From assembly GCA_051252415.1 (NCBI GenBank), contig JBPOGA010000003.1, positions 62,001 to 126,000 on the forward strand: 64,000 nt of DNA. Reading direction: 5' to 3'. Below, piece by piece: positions 26,203-34,730 of the stretch; the first letter of the stretch is position 1; each line of letters opens with the position of its first letter. The translations under genes were made by a program, and so were the position numbers. Source of the stretch: JBPOFY01 sp051252415. Its GTDB lineage: Bacteria > Verrucomicrobiota > Verrucomicrobiia > Opitutales > Coraliomargaritaceae. The notes below the pieces were generated by a model. That model searched no databases. It was not told the origin of the DNA and saw only the letters and a program-made list of their open reading frames with translations.

Positions 26203-26517
26203 CTACTCGGAGTTCTTCGGAGTTTGGCACGACCAGCATTCAGAGAAGTTGCCGTCCACGGACTCATTGCATTTCGAGCAAATCCATTTCGGCGAATCAC
26301 TTGCATCTGAATTAAAGAATTCATCAATCAGTGCCCGTGCCTTTTCGGCATCCTCAGAAGTCTCGACGCGGATACTCGGATAGAGTGCGGGGATCGGAAT
26401 CGAAGTGATATTCGACGCGGTCCAATTATGTAGCACCGTGTGGATACCTTGATCTTCAAGGAGCCCATTGATCAGACCCACCTTCGCGGAATCCATGTTT
26501 TGATATACTTCGTGCAT
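26203..26517 (-). CDS. DUF2007-like domain with C-terminal zinc ribbon
   Basis: 104 residues. The first 70 (MHEVYQNMDSAKVGLINGLL...IRVETSEDAEKARALIDEF) resemble the DUF2007 putative signal-transducing fold, related to PII-like ferredoxin-type domains. The tail has two CxxC pairs (WICSKCNES and CWSCQTP), a rubredoxin-like zinc ribbon. The function is unknown. The RRM protein gene lies 18 bases upstream on the same strand, so they may be co-transcribed. Confidence 0.8.
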   Translation of the reverse strand: MHEVYQNMDSAKVGLINGLLEDQGIHTVLHNWTASNITSIPIPALYPSIRVETSEDAEKARALIDEFFNSDASDSPKWICSKCNESVDGNFSECWSCQTPKNSE

Positions 26518-26535
26518 TAAATCAAAAGTGTCAGA

Positions 26536-26823
26536 TTAGAACCCCTGCTTGTCCGTGTTCTCTGAACTGCGTGCCTCTTTCTTTTTAACTTCAGCCTTCT
26601 TTACGCGGATTCTATTACCGCCAACCATTTTACTGTTTAGGTTTTTGACTGCAGCTTTTGCTTCACCTGCTTTAGGCATCTCCATAAATGCAAAACCCTT
26701 AGATTCACCGCTCTTCTTATCCATGACCACAATGCATGATTGAACTGTGCCAAATTCTTGGAATATTTTTTTAAGTTCTTCTGCTGTAGTCAGTCGATTC
26801 AGATTGCGTATTAATAATTTCAT
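26536..26823 (-). CDS. RRM-type RNA-binding protein
   Basis: A 95-residue single RNA recognition motif protein. RNP2 is LLIRNL at the N-terminus and RNP1 is KGFAFMEM near residue 42; the final strand NRIRVKKAEVKKK is followed by a basic, charged tail. Such small RRM proteins occur in cyanobacteria, Bacteroidota and Verrucomicrobiota and bind single-stranded RNA, often in cold or stress responses. It is cytoplasmic. The zinc-ribbon gene follows it. Confidence 0.9.
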   Translation of the reverse strand: MKLLIRNLNRLTTAEELKKIFQEFGTVQSCIVVMDKKSGESKGFAFMEMPKAGEAKAAVKNLNSKMVGGNRIRVKKAEVKKKEARSSENTDKQGF

Positions 26824-26938
26824 ATGTGTCCCGGTTCGGATTGTTGATTAAGCTAAGGCTTTGATTTCTCTGGCGTAGGGGCCAGGGGATTTCGCCCATA
26901 AATTCAAACTATCAGATCTGATTGATTCAGCTCTGAGC

Positions 26939-27271
26939 CTAGTCTGCTCCAATTATGAAAAATACACCAGTGATAAATAGGATGAAGATCGCAGGAACAG
27001 CTGTTAGTGTGCTCATCCATTTTTCTTCTTCCTTTCGTAAGTAAGCGATAGCGGCTAGTATGATGGATGTAGTCGCTGCGACTAGTATCGTATTTATAGA
27101 ATTTTTAATTCTCGTTACTCCAATCCAATCATAACCTTGGTAGGTAGCGTCTGTTGAAAAGCTTAACAGTATTCCAATCGCGATTATTACTATTGGAAGG
27201 ACTACGGCAGCGATTGAGTATATGGAGCTTCTTTTGGGGTGTTCATTCCTTTTCAGAGGTATGGGTTTCAT
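26939..27271 (-). CDS. Small membrane protein, three spans, unknown
   Basis: 110 residues from the ATG at 27271 (MKPIPLKRNEHPKRSS). Three hydrophobic segments lie at about 20-40, 55-75 and 88-108, with a short charged loop KEEEKW between the last two. It overlaps the gene before it by 29 bases, in another frame, which suggests a translationally linked pair of membrane proteins. I do not recognise either family. Confidence 0.6.
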   Translation of the reverse strand: MKPIPLKRNEHPKRSSIYSIAAVVLPIVIIAIGILLSFSTDATYQGYDWIGVTRIKNSINTILVAATTSIILAAIAYLRKEEEKWMSTLTAVPAIFILFITGVFFIIGAD

Positions 27272-27551
27272 TGTCGTCTGATAGGTTTTCTTTCTCTGCG
27301 AAGTAGCCAATAGTTTTGATCATTGTGCTGAGCGCAAATAGAGTAGTCACACAGAGCCAAGGATACAATAGGTGCCAAGCTGGAAACATATAACCTGGGT
27401 TATTCGAAGTTTCTTTTTGAATATACAGCCACAATAAAGCGCTGAATGCTAATGTTAATCCTGCTGCCCATTTCATCGCTACACTTTTCTTCATTACCAA
27501 AATGAGAAATGCGATGCCACATGGCCAAAACATATATGCTATTTCATTCAT
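27243..27551 (-). CDS. Small membrane protein, three spans, unknown
   Basis: 102 residues. Hydrophobic segments cover about 3-20, 26-44 and 58-80; the last 20 residues are strongly acidic (EKENLSDDNETHTSEKE). It lies between the ABC ATPase gene (starting at 28642, ending at 27590) and its partner membrane gene, all on the minus strand. No family recognised. It may be the first cistron of a two-gene unit or the tail of the ABC operon. Confidence 0.6.
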   Translation of the reverse strand: MNEIAYMFWPCGIAFLILVMKKSVAMKWAAGLTLAFSALLWLYIQKETSNNPGYMFPAWHLLYPWLCVTTLFALSTMIKTIGYFAEKENLSDDNETHTSEKE

Positions 27552-27589
27552 TTCTGTGGCAGGGCGTTGAAATTGGAGTGATCTGTGAA

Positions 27590-28642
27590 TTACACATCAT
27601 TCTGGGATGACGGCTTGCCGGGGGGGGGAGAGGTGCCTTGAATCCATTGGATCGTTTCAGTGATAGTGTTAAACGTGTGTGTGGTGCCTTGTCTTTGAAT
27701 GGACCAGATGGGGCCATCTACAGTGCCTAAGATCTCAAGTGAAAAGGCTGCTTTATGTTCTACGTTCGTGATGCCGTAGCCGAGTCTTTCGAGTGCGCGA
27801 CGTGTCCAAGTATAATGACTGCTCTCTCCGAACATGTAGACTTCTAAGCAAGGTTCACTGTGTGCACAAAATGAGCCACGGTCTTCGTCCCATTGGATTG
27901 TGTCGTTTGCGAAGGCGGTAGCGAGTTGCCCATCGAGAGCGAGTGCTTCGGGGTAGCCTTGGATGAGTTGACCTGCTTCGGTCAAAATCCAGATGCGGTC
28001 GGCAAAACGTAGTGCGAGATCTAGATCATGTGTCGAAAGGAGTAGGCCGAGCTGTTCTTTATGCGCGAGATCGCGCAAGAGACTCATGAGCTCCACGCGA
28101 CGTGGTAGGTCGAGGAACGCAGTGGGTTCGTCGAGTAGCATGACTTTCGCTTCTTGAGCGAGTGCGCGGGCGATGGAGATCTTTTGGCGTTCGCCGTCGC
28201 TCAGCTCCGCGACTTGTCGTGTGGCAAATGGTTCCGCATCGACCGCTTTGAGTGCCCATTCGATGCGTTCTTTGTCGTGAGTCGTGAGTCCGCCAAACCA
28301 ACCAGAGTAGGGGTGGCGACCGAGCGAGACGAATGAGTAGACATCAAGCATGCCAGTGGGGGCGCTTTCAGTGAGCACTACGCTAATGGCTTTGGCGCGC
28401 TCACGTGGTGTGATCTCTGGGAGGCTTTGCCCCTTGAGTTCAATGCTACCCGCGAGTGGTGCTTGCATACCTGAAAGTGTGCGAATTAAAGTCGATTTAC
28501 CGCTGCCGTTTGGTCCGAGTAGACAGACGAATTCACCGGCCAGTAGCGCGAGGTCGAGTTCACTGGCGAGTGTCTTGACTATCGGTTTGGTTGGATAACC
28601 GATACTCAGCTTGTTGGCTGATAACTGTGCGTCGTGGGCCAT
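27590..28642 (-). CDS. FecE/BtuD-type ABC transporter ATPase with C-terminal extension
   Basis: 350 residues. Walker A is LLGPNGSGKSTLIR, the signature is ELSDGERQKISIARAL, and Walker B is VMLLDEPTAFLDL, with the switch His in LLLSTHDLDLAL. It powers import of iron chelates or cobalamin with the permease at 28784. About 95 residues beyond the usual 255 form an extra domain (CLEVYMFGESSHYTWTRRAL...). Similar extensions are known to me from Bacteroidota members. A C9 run near the 3' end encodes PPPG. It is 141 bases from the permease gene, with a palindromic repeat between. Confidence 0.9.
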   Translation of the reverse strand: MAHDAQLSANKLSIGYPTKPIVKTLASELDLALLAGEFVCLLGPNGSGKSTLIRTLSGMQAPLAGSIELKGQSLPEITPRERAKAISVVLTESAPTGMLDVYSFVSLGRHPYSGWFGGLTTHDKERIEWALKAVDAEPFATRQVAELSDGERQKISIARALAQEAKVMLLDEPTAFLDLPRRVELMSLLRDLAHKEQLGLLLSTHDLDLALRFADRIWILTEAGQLIQGYPEALALDGQLATAFANDTIQWDEDRGSFCAHSEPCLEVYMFGESSHYTWTRRALERLGYGITNVEHKAAFSLEILGTVDGPIWSIQRQGTTHTFNTITETIQWIQGTSPPPGKPSSQNDV

Positions 28643-28663
28643 TCTATATAATGTGTGTCCAGG

Positions 28664-28736
28664 GTAGGGACGCTTGCCCCCAAGCGTCCGAGGTTTGCTT
28701 GATCGGACTACGGACGGCTGAGGCAGCCGTCCCTAC
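28664..28736. repeat. Double-hairpin repeat between ABC genes
   Basis: GTAGGGACGCTTGCCCCCAA with its arm CAAGCGTCC, then GGACGGCTGAGGCAGCCGTC. The same double hairpin occurs at 62016-62087. It separates the permease and ATPase genes and could shape the mRNA between them. Confidence 0.88.
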
Positions 28737-28783
28737 CTGTTGATGTATGCAATTATTCATTATCTATTACTCATTAGCCATTT

Positions 28784-29842
28784 TCAAAAAAGTCGTTTCA
28801 AATTACGTTGTTTGACCAATGCCGCGATGATGATCGGTGCGCCGACGAGGGCGGTGATGGCGTTGAGTGGTAGCACGAAATCCAAGCCTGGGCCGCGCGA
28901 AATGAAGTCTGCGCCGAGCGATAGAAATGCGCCGATAAGAATGGATGCGGGAATGAGAACTCGGTGTTGGCTGGTTTGAAAAATCGATCGGCTCAAGTGT
29001 GGCGCGGCGATACCGAGGAAACCAATCGGCCCACAGAATCCAGTCACGGTGCCTGCTAGAAGTGAAGCCGCGAGCAAGACTACGAAGCGCACAAGTTTCG
29101 CCCGTGTGCCAATGCTTTCCGCGTAGTGCTCGCCGAGCAGTAGCGCATCTAGTGGCTTCATAAACAGACTGCTGAGTAGTAGTCCGATTAGAATCGCTGG
29201 TGCGAAGACCTGCATCTGCGACCAACTCACATTACCATAGTCACCAAAAGCCCACGTGACGAACGATTGTAAGCGCTCCGCCATACTGAAAAACATTAGG
29301 ATGCTCACGAGTGCGCCGACCGTGTAGCTGATCATTAGCCCGATGATCAGGACTGACATTATATCTACACGTCGTGAAAGCAGTAGCACAATAAAGAGCG
29401 TGGCGGCCGCACCCGAAGTGGAGGCTAGAATGATGATCACTTGGCCTGATGCTTCCAGTCCGTCGATTAAACTGATGCCTGCAGGTGCGAGCGCGAGCAG
29501 CACGAGCGCAACGCCGAGACTTGCACCTGAGTTGACGCCTAGCACAAACGGATCCGCGAGTGGGTTGCGGAAGATGGTCTGCATCATTAAGCCTGCCGTA
29601 GCGAGCGCGGCACCTGCGAGCAGTGCGGTGAGAATCCGCGGTAAGCGGAAATCGAGAATGATTTGCTGGTGCACCGCATCAACAGTCTCCGAGCCAACGA
29701 TGGATTGTAGCACTGAAGCGATCGGGAGTGTGACGCTGCCGATGCAAGCGCTGGCAATAATCAGTGCGATGATCCCAAGCCCAAACAACGCAAACAAAAC
29801 GATATTGCGTGAGGTCTTACGATTTGAGTCTAGGTTCGCCAT
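28784..29842 (-). CDS. FecCD/BtuC-type ABC permease
   Basis: A 352-residue inner membrane permease with about ten spans. Family signatures include RLPRILTALLAGAALATAG, the NPLADPFVLGVNSGASLG motif, GTVTGFCGPIGFLGIAAPHL and the C-terminal GAPIIIAALVK. It should form a homodimeric channel with the ATPase gene downstream. The cognate binding protein gene lies upstream at 31466, beyond an inserted esterase gene. Confidence 0.93.
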   Translation of the reverse strand: MANLDSNRKTSRNIVLFALFGLGIIALIIASACIGSVTLPIASVLQSIVGSETVDAVHQQIILDFRLPRILTALLAGAALATAGLMMQTIFRNPLADPFVLGVNSGASLGVALVLLALAPAGISLIDGLEASGQVIIILASTSGAAATLFIVLLLSRRVDIMSVLIIGLMISYTVGALVSILMFFSMAERLQSFVTWAFGDYGNVSWSQMQVFAPAILIGLLLSSLFMKPLDALLLGEHYAESIGTRAKLVRFVVLLAASLLAGTVTGFCGPIGFLGIAAPHLSRSIFQTSQHRVLIPASILIGAFLSLGADFISRGPGLDFVLPLNAITALVGAPIIIAALVKQRNLKRLF

Positions 29843-30046
29843 GAATAAGCGGAGAGCTTTACAGATCTATGTGGCTGGGCGAACAGAAATTTTAGCCACG
29901 GATGGACGCGGATTTACACGGATAGAGTGGTGGATGATGCAAGCGGAGCAGAGGGCGCAAAAGACTCAATATATGGATCCTGTTTTTCTTGGGAGCGCGG
30001 ACCTCTGTGTCCTCAGTTGCGGTTGAGCATGTCTGGCGAGGCTCTG
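29843..30046. repeat. Gene-free stretch with TAGCCACGGATG-type repeat
   Basis: Contains TTTTAGCCACGGATGGACGC at about 29889, a half copy of the inverted element at 32697-32775. No frame here looks coding. It continues into a fragment of the binding protein gene at 30047, and 30142-30274 shows nothing I can name. Confidence 0.6.
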
Positions 30047-30141
30047 GTGTCGGGACGGAGCCCGACGCTCCCGTTACTTCAGCTGCTCGTAGAAGGTGAA
30101 TTCGTAGTCGGGCATAAGTTCTGTATGTGAGATTGCGATTC
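30047..30141 (-). pseudogene. Remnant of the 3' end of an ABC binding-protein gene
   Basis: This 95-base segment matches 31441-31534, the end of the binding protein gene plus its downstream hairpin. Read on the minus strand it still encodes AISHTELMPDYEFTFYEQLK and a stop at 30074, against AIFHPELMSDHEFVFYEQLK in the intact gene. The hairpin GTCGGG-CGGAG-CCCGAC follows in both. Upstream similarity ends abruptly at about 30141. It is therefore either a partial duplication or what is left of a second binding-protein gene. Confidence 0.82.
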
Positions 30142-30274
30142 GAATCATTCAACTTTGCTTCGCCATCTCTGGCAGGCCTCCGTTGAATTTGGGCGTTCCT
30201 TTCAAATCAGGTGTCTTCTCTTTGACTGTCCGGATGAGCAGGTTTGTTTTTGCCAGGAGATGCGCCAGTATCGC

Positions 30275-31321
30275 CTACAAGTGTGCGTCCAGGAAGCGCT
30301 GAATCTGCTGGTAGGTGGTATCACTGCTGAATACTGTTCCACCATGGCCAGCGTCCTTGAATATCCGGAGTTCTGAGTCGAGACCTAGAGCTTGGTAACG
30401 TTCGTGTATCGATTCACTTTGTGCGACTGGCACTGTGCCATCTCTGTCACCGTGAAAAATCAACAGCGGGGGCGCCTGTTTCGAAAGGTAGGTGAGTGGG
30501 GAGGCGTGCTGCACTTGAGCTTCTGTGAATGTATGCGCTCGCTTGAAGCGTTCGCTTTCTTTCGCCATCGTGACTAAGTCACTCGGCCCATAGAAATCAA
30601 CGATGGCTTTCACTGCTGAGCTTTGTTCGAGATTGCCGCCCACAGAGCCTTCCAGTTCATTATTTTCAGCACTCAATCCGAGCAGAAGAGCCAGATGTCC
30701 CCCTGCAGAGCTACCGCCGACGGCGACTCGTTCGGCATCGTAGCCATAGGTCGCTGCATTGGCGCGTAACCAGCGCACCGCGCCCTTACAGTCTTGAATA
30801 TTCTTTGGATGGATGGAGATGTCTTTCAGGCGGTAGTTGATACTGGCCACTGCGTAGCCTTCGCCCGATAGGCGTAGTATCGCAGGATTGACGTTTGCTT
30901 TGTCGCCGCTCTTCCAGCCGCCGCCGTGGATCCAGACGATTAGCGGAGGGGCCGTGTCGGATGACTTCGGTAAATAGAGATCCAGTTTGAGCGAGGTGCC
31001 TTCAATCGTGGCAAATTCAATATCACGATGTGTGGTCACGCCTTCAGGGGCACTGCGTTGCGGCCGCGTGCGCTGGCTCTGTGCCCATTGGATTTTCTTC
31101 AGGCCTGCATTCACCTCCGCTTCGGTGACTTCTCCATCCTGATTCTGATCGAAGCGTTTGAAGTGTGCTGGGTTCCCTTTGAATTCAGCTTGGCTGATCA
31201 CGCCATCGCCATTGGCATCGTGTCTCTCTGAGAGTGTTTTGAAGTTAAATGCCTGGCCTTGTTGGGCCAGTGCAGCGCATGTGATGAGTAAGTATGCCGC
31301 GGTTATTTGTAGCCAATTCAT
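30275..31321 (-). CDS. Secreted alpha/beta hydrolase with two EF-hands
   Basis: 348 residues. A signal peptide (to about residue 19) is followed by two calcium-binding EF-hand loops, DANGDGVISQAEF and DQNQDGEVTEAEV. A HSL/BD-FAE-like esterase domain comes next: oxyanion WIHGGGWKSGD, nucleophile VGGSSAGGHLAL, acid FHGDRDGTVP and base DAGHGG. It is likely a periplasmic or secreted carbohydrate or lipid esterase. It lies inside the ABC uptake operon, between binding protein and permease, and is flanked by duplicated sequence (30047-30141 and 31441-31534), suggesting insertion. Confidence 0.88.
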   Translation of the reverse strand: MNWLQITAAYLLITCAALAQQGQAFNFKTLSERHDANGDGVISQAEFKGNPAHFKRFDQNQDGEVTEAEVNAGLKKIQWAQSQRTRPQRSAPEGVTTHRDIEFATIEGTSLKLDLYLPKSSDTAPPLIVWIHGGGWKSGDKANVNPAILRLSGEGYAVASINYRLKDISIHPKNIQDCKGAVRWLRANAATYGYDAERVAVGGSSAGGHLALLLGLSAENNELEGSVGGNLEQSSAVKAIVDFYGPSDLVTMAKESERFKRAHTFTEAQVQHASPLTYLSKQAPPLLIFHGDRDGTVPVAQSESIHERYQALGLDSELRIFKDAGHGGTVFSSDTTYQQIQRFLDAHL

Positions 31322-31465
31322 AGAGTATACTATCGGACGTTTTCGGATATTGTTTCAGTTCGACTGACACGGGCTCTTTTCCCTGCTGAATCGCTTTTTG
31401 CCGTCTCGCATTTTTGCTTAGCAGCCTCTGATGTCTCTGATGTCGGGCGGAGCCCGACGCTCCCG

Positions 31466-32578
31466 TTACTTCAGCTGCTCGTAGAAGACGAATTCGTGAT
31501 CAGACATCAGTTCGGGATGAAAGATTGCGATCATGTCGGCCAGCACTTTGTCGGGGTGGACGATGCCTTGCTCCCAGATGGCATTACCGCCGTTGCTGCC
31601 GACTTGTTTGGTGTTGTTAAACACCGCGCCGATTTGTGCTGCTTTGAATTTACTGAAGCGTGTTTCTGCGGTGAGTAATTCATCCATGGATCGGAAGAAG
31701 CTAGGGTTGATCCAAATGTCGGCATTGGCGGCTTTGAGAAAGACGCGTTCAGTATCGAGGGCAAGGGCTCCCGACTCGGGCACGTCCGACCAGAGGTAGT
31801 TGCCGCCTGCATCACGAATCGCGCGTGCGGTGTAGCTTTCGCCGCCGGCGACGTGCCATGCGCCAGAGTAGGGTGCGCCGCAGAAGATAGTGGGTTTGTT
31901 TGTCGCGTCTGCGACCTTGGCTTGTAGGGCGGTGTAGTTCGCTTCGACTTCTCTGAATAGTGTGTCGGAGAGTTCGTCTGCTTCAAAGAATGCAGCGATG
32001 TATTTGATCCATTCCGCGCGAGCGAGTGGGTGGCTTTCCATGTAGCCAGCGGTGAGCACGACGGGTAAGCCAGAGCGCGAGAGTTTTGCGGGGATATCAA
32101 ATGCAGGGTCGCCAGATATGCTGGTGAAAATGATGTCGGGTTGGAGCAACAGCATCCGCTCGATATCGAGTCCTTGGCCGACTTGCACGCTGCGAATGTC
32201 TTTCGACTCGATACGCGCTTTGATCTTGGTGTTGCTGATGAAATCAATCGTTCCTGCGCCGACGATTGTATCTAGCGCATTGATGGCTTCGAGGTAGCCG
32301 ATGTAGACGGTTTCCATGACAACGACACGCTCAACAGGTGTGCGAATGACACTGATGTCTTTGTCTAGCTTTGGGAGTGTTGCCGACTTTGATACCAGCG
32401 CATACTGAAGTGTTTGATCTGCTTCTGGATGTGTATTGCGAATGGTGAGGATGCGATACGTGTCGAACTCTAGGATCTCAAAATTCTCCGCATAGCGCAG
32501 TTCAGTAGTTGCCTGCGCATGGCAAAAAAACGAGCTGAGCACGGGGAGAAGCAGTAGAATGTAAATTCGGCGAAACAT
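31466..32578 (-). CDS. Periplasmic binding protein of the FecB/BtuF type
   Basis: 370 residues with a signal peptide (cut near CHAQA) and no lipobox. After a 90-residue N-terminal extension comes the type III binding fold: VERVVVMETVYIGYLEAINA, LDIERMLLLQPDIIFTSISG, then GAWHVAGGESYTARAIRDAG in the second lobe. It would deliver an iron chelate, heme or cobalamin to the permease encoded at 28784. The last codons and the downstream hairpin are duplicated near 30047. Confidence 0.88.
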   Translation of the reverse strand: MFRRIYILLLLPVLSSFFCHAQATTELRYAENFEILEFDTYRILTIRNTHPEADQTLQYALVSKSATLPKLDKDISVIRTPVERVVVMETVYIGYLEAINALDTIVGAGTIDFISNTKIKARIESKDIRSVQVGQGLDIERMLLLQPDIIFTSISGDPAFDIPAKLSRSGLPVVLTAGYMESHPLARAEWIKYIAAFFEADELSDTLFREVEANYTALQAKVADATNKPTIFCGAPYSGAWHVAGGESYTARAIRDAGGNYLWSDVPESGALALDTERVFLKAANADIWINPSFFRSMDELLTAETRFSKFKAAQIGAVFNNTKQVGSNGGNAIWEQGIVHPDKVLADMIAIFHPELMSDHEFVFYEQLK

Positions 32579-32696
32579 AATGAATCAGGATTGTTATGGC
32601 ATTATTAACCACAGATGGGCGCATATGAACATAGATAACTCAGCAGGATCTAGATTTTTGTATTTGGTTAATCTTCAGAAGAAACGAACTAAATCG

Positions 32697-32775
32697 TTTA
32701 GCCACGGATATACACGGATTGAACACGGATGAAAAGAATCAGATCCGCGAACGTCAGCGTTCATCCGTGGCTAAA
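32697..32775. repeat. Inverted repeat TTTAGCCACGGAT
   Basis: TTTAGCCACGGAT near 32697 and ATCCGTGGCTAAA ending at 32775 form a 13-bp stem with smaller CACGGAT repeats between. Related sequence lies at 29889. It occupies the 280-base gap between the divergently arranged binding-protein and adenosyltransferase-like genes. Confidence 0.82.
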
Positions 32776-32858
32776 AACAGGTTCATCGTCCATAGTGGTC
32801 TAAGTTAATGATTTTTATCTGTGTAAATATTCAAAACTGTGGATGATTATTCTTACAT

Positions 32859-33416
32859 ATGACAAAGCCGAAGCTTAGTAAGCACATCGATGAGGTGTGT
32901 TATCCATTCATCTATGAAACTTCGTTGAAATGCGACTACGAGATTTTGACGGATGAGTTATGTCGTCAGGTCGGTGGAATTTTGGCGGAGATGCCTAATG
33001 GTCTTGAAACTGTTATTAGTGAGCTCGAAACCTTGCAGCCGATGATTTATCATTTGAATGGCTCGATTCGTGGGAAGTGTGCCGTGTCTGAAGCTGATCT
33101 GGAGTGGTTGCTTGCCTGTTATGTGCGACACAAGGAGGCTGTCGCCGATTGCTTGTCGGGTTTTGTGCTGCCGCGAGGTGAGGCACCTGTCCCCCAGCTG
33201 AATGCAGCCAGCTCAAATGCCAAGAAGGCGATTCGTTTGATGGTGCGACTGCACGAGCAGGAGGACGTGGAGATCCCCGATGTGCTGCACCGTTTCTGTA
33301 ATGTGCTTTGTAATTACTTTTTCACTCTAACATTGGTCGTCAATAAGTTGCGAGGGCTGAAGGAAGTGCCGTTCGAAAGTGAGAGTTACCGTGTGCGGGC
33401 TCCACGTGATCAGTAG
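32859..33416 (+). CDS. Divergent PduO-like cobalamin adenosyltransferase-fold protein
   Basis: 185 residues, all helical by appearance. FVLPRGEAPVPQLNAASSNA aligns with the FVLPGGS..a..LHxAR segment of PduO-type ATP:cob(I)alamin adenosyltransferases. KKAIRLMVRL takes the place of their RRAER motif, and the C-terminal VLHRFCNVLCNYFFTLTLVVN matches the LNRLSDxLFxLAR helix. Two key arginines of the ATP site are changed, so activity is doubtful; it may bind corrinoid without catalysis. It lies beside the BtuF-like gene, which would make sense for cobalamin handling. Confidence 0.6.
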   Translation: MTKPKLSKHIDEVCYPFIYETSLKCDYEILTDELCRQVGGILAEMPNGLETVISELETLQPMIYHLNGSIRGKCAVSEADLEWLLACYVRHKEAVADCLSGFVLPRGEAPVPQLNAASSNAKKAIRLMVRLHEQEDVEIPDVLHRFCNVLCNYFFTLTLVVNKLRGLKEVPFESESYRVRAPRDQ

Positions 33417-33463
33417 CGGATTCATCGCTTGCTTTCCGAAGGCTGGCGGGGCATCAATTGTGT

Positions 33464-33880
33464 ATGCGATTTATATTACTCGGAATACTGTGCTGCGTGC
33501 TGACAAGCGCGCTCCAAGCGCAGGATGGCTTGCAACCTAAGTTGGATATTTCACCCTATATTGCGAAGGTTCCAGAGCAGTCTGATTTTCTGGGTTCTTG
33601 GACGCGGGGCGATGGTGGTTATCGTATTGAAGTTACCCGAGGCAAAGCTGTGGGGTTTGTGATCGTTAAGTATTTTAATCCGCAGTCGATCAATGTGGCG
33701 AGCGCGACCTTTGAGGAGGTTGATGGTCTGCCTCAACTGAACTTTGTTTTACGTGATGAGGGCTACCCAGGCTCGTCCTATCAATTGCATTTTGTAGCAG
33801 AACGCGGTGTGCTTTATGGTAAATACATACGGCCTGGAACGCCAGGTAACGATGTATACTTCGTAAACGACAAGGAGTAG
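33464..33880 (+). CDS. Secreted protein of unknown function
   Basis: 138 residues from ATG 33464; a TTG two codons earlier is less likely. A signal peptide (MRFILLGILCCVLTSALQAQ) precedes a small all-beta-looking domain starting SDFLGSWTRGDGGYRIEV and ending GKYIRPGTPGNDVYFV, a pattern like lipocalin-type or extracellular small-domain proteins that report stored mass or bind ligands. I do not recognise the family. It ends 10 bases before the K+ channel gene. Confidence 0.65.
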   Translation: MRFILLGILCCVLTSALQAQDGLQPKLDISPYIAKVPEQSDFLGSWTRGDGGYRIEVTRGKAVGFVIVKYFNPQSINVASATFEEVDGLPQLNFVLRDEGYPGSSYQLHFVAERGVLYGKYIRPGTPGNDVYFVNDKE

Positions 33881-33890
33881 TATTTTTCAG

Positions 33891-34730
33891 ATGTCAGGAC
33901 GATTTCGATCAGAATGTCGGCGGATTATTTTTCATTCTCATCGCTGGGATGAGAAGCTCTTTGATGTCGCTTTGATTGTGACAATCATCATCAGCGTCGG
34001 GCTGGTCATGTGGGAGAGTGTCCCGAGCCTAGAGCCTAAAACACGTGAGTGGCTCTACGTCTTAGAGTGGGTGATCACGATCTTTTTTACCTTCGAATAT
34101 GCACTACGATTGTATGTGTCAGACCGTCCTTCCCGTTATGCACGTAGTTTTTTCGGGGTGGTGGATTTGTTGGCTATTTTACCGGCATTCATAGATTTAC
34201 TGATACCAGGTGCGCACTATTTGCTATTGTTGCGGGTGCTGCGTGTGTTGCGGATTTTTCGTGTGCTGAAGCTGGCGAAGTATATTGGTGAAGCGAATAC
34301 GCTCATGCGAGCGATGCGCTCAAGTCTCCGTAAAATCGCGGTGTTTGTTTTTGCAGTGATTATCTTGGTGGTGGTTCTTGGTTCAGTCATGTATCTGATT
34401 GAGGGAGCCGAAAATGGATTTACCAGTATTCCTCGGAGTGTGTATTGGGCCATCGTGACGCTGACCACGGTGGGCTATGGTGATATTTCGCCGCAAACAC
34501 CACTTGGGCAATTTGTAGCGTCGATAATTATGATCACTGGTTATGGGATCATAGCAGTGCCGACTGCGATTGTGACTGCTGAAATGACTCAGCCGAAACC
34601 ACTTGAAGTCGATGCTGACCCTGTTTGCCCTGCGTGTGGTTGGGAGAACCACGACCACGACGCGACTTTCTGTAAAGTGTGCGGTGACCGTTTACCCGAA
34701 ATTGTGAAGCCAGAGGAACCTAATGAGTAG
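33891..34730 (+). CDS. Voltage-gated potassium channel with C-terminal zinc ribbon
   Basis: 279 residues. Six spans include an S4 helix with regularly spaced Arg (LRVLRVLRIFRVLK). The pore filter is TTVGYGDIS (Thr193-Asp198). After S6 comes no RCK or cyclic nucleotide domain but a short linker and a four-Cys ribbon (VCPACGWENHDHDATFCKVCG). Kv-type channels conduct K+ across the inner membrane; a redox or metal-sensitive ribbon as a cytoplasmic gate element is an inference. The stop overlaps the start of the next small gene by 8 bases. Confidence 0.9.
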   Translation: MSGRFRSECRRIIFHSHRWDEKLFDVALIVTIIISVGLVMWESVPSLEPKTREWLYVLEWVITIFFTFEYALRLYVSDRPSRYARSFFGVVDLLAILPAFIDLLIPGAHYLLLLRVLRVLRIFRVLKLAKYIGEANTLMRAMRSSLRKIAVFVFAVIILVVVLGSVMYLIEGAENGFTSIPRSVYWAIVTLTTVGYGDISPQTPLGQFVASIIMITGYGIIAVPTAIVTAEMTQPKPLEVDADPVCPACGWENHDHDATFCKVCGDRLPEIVKPEEPNE

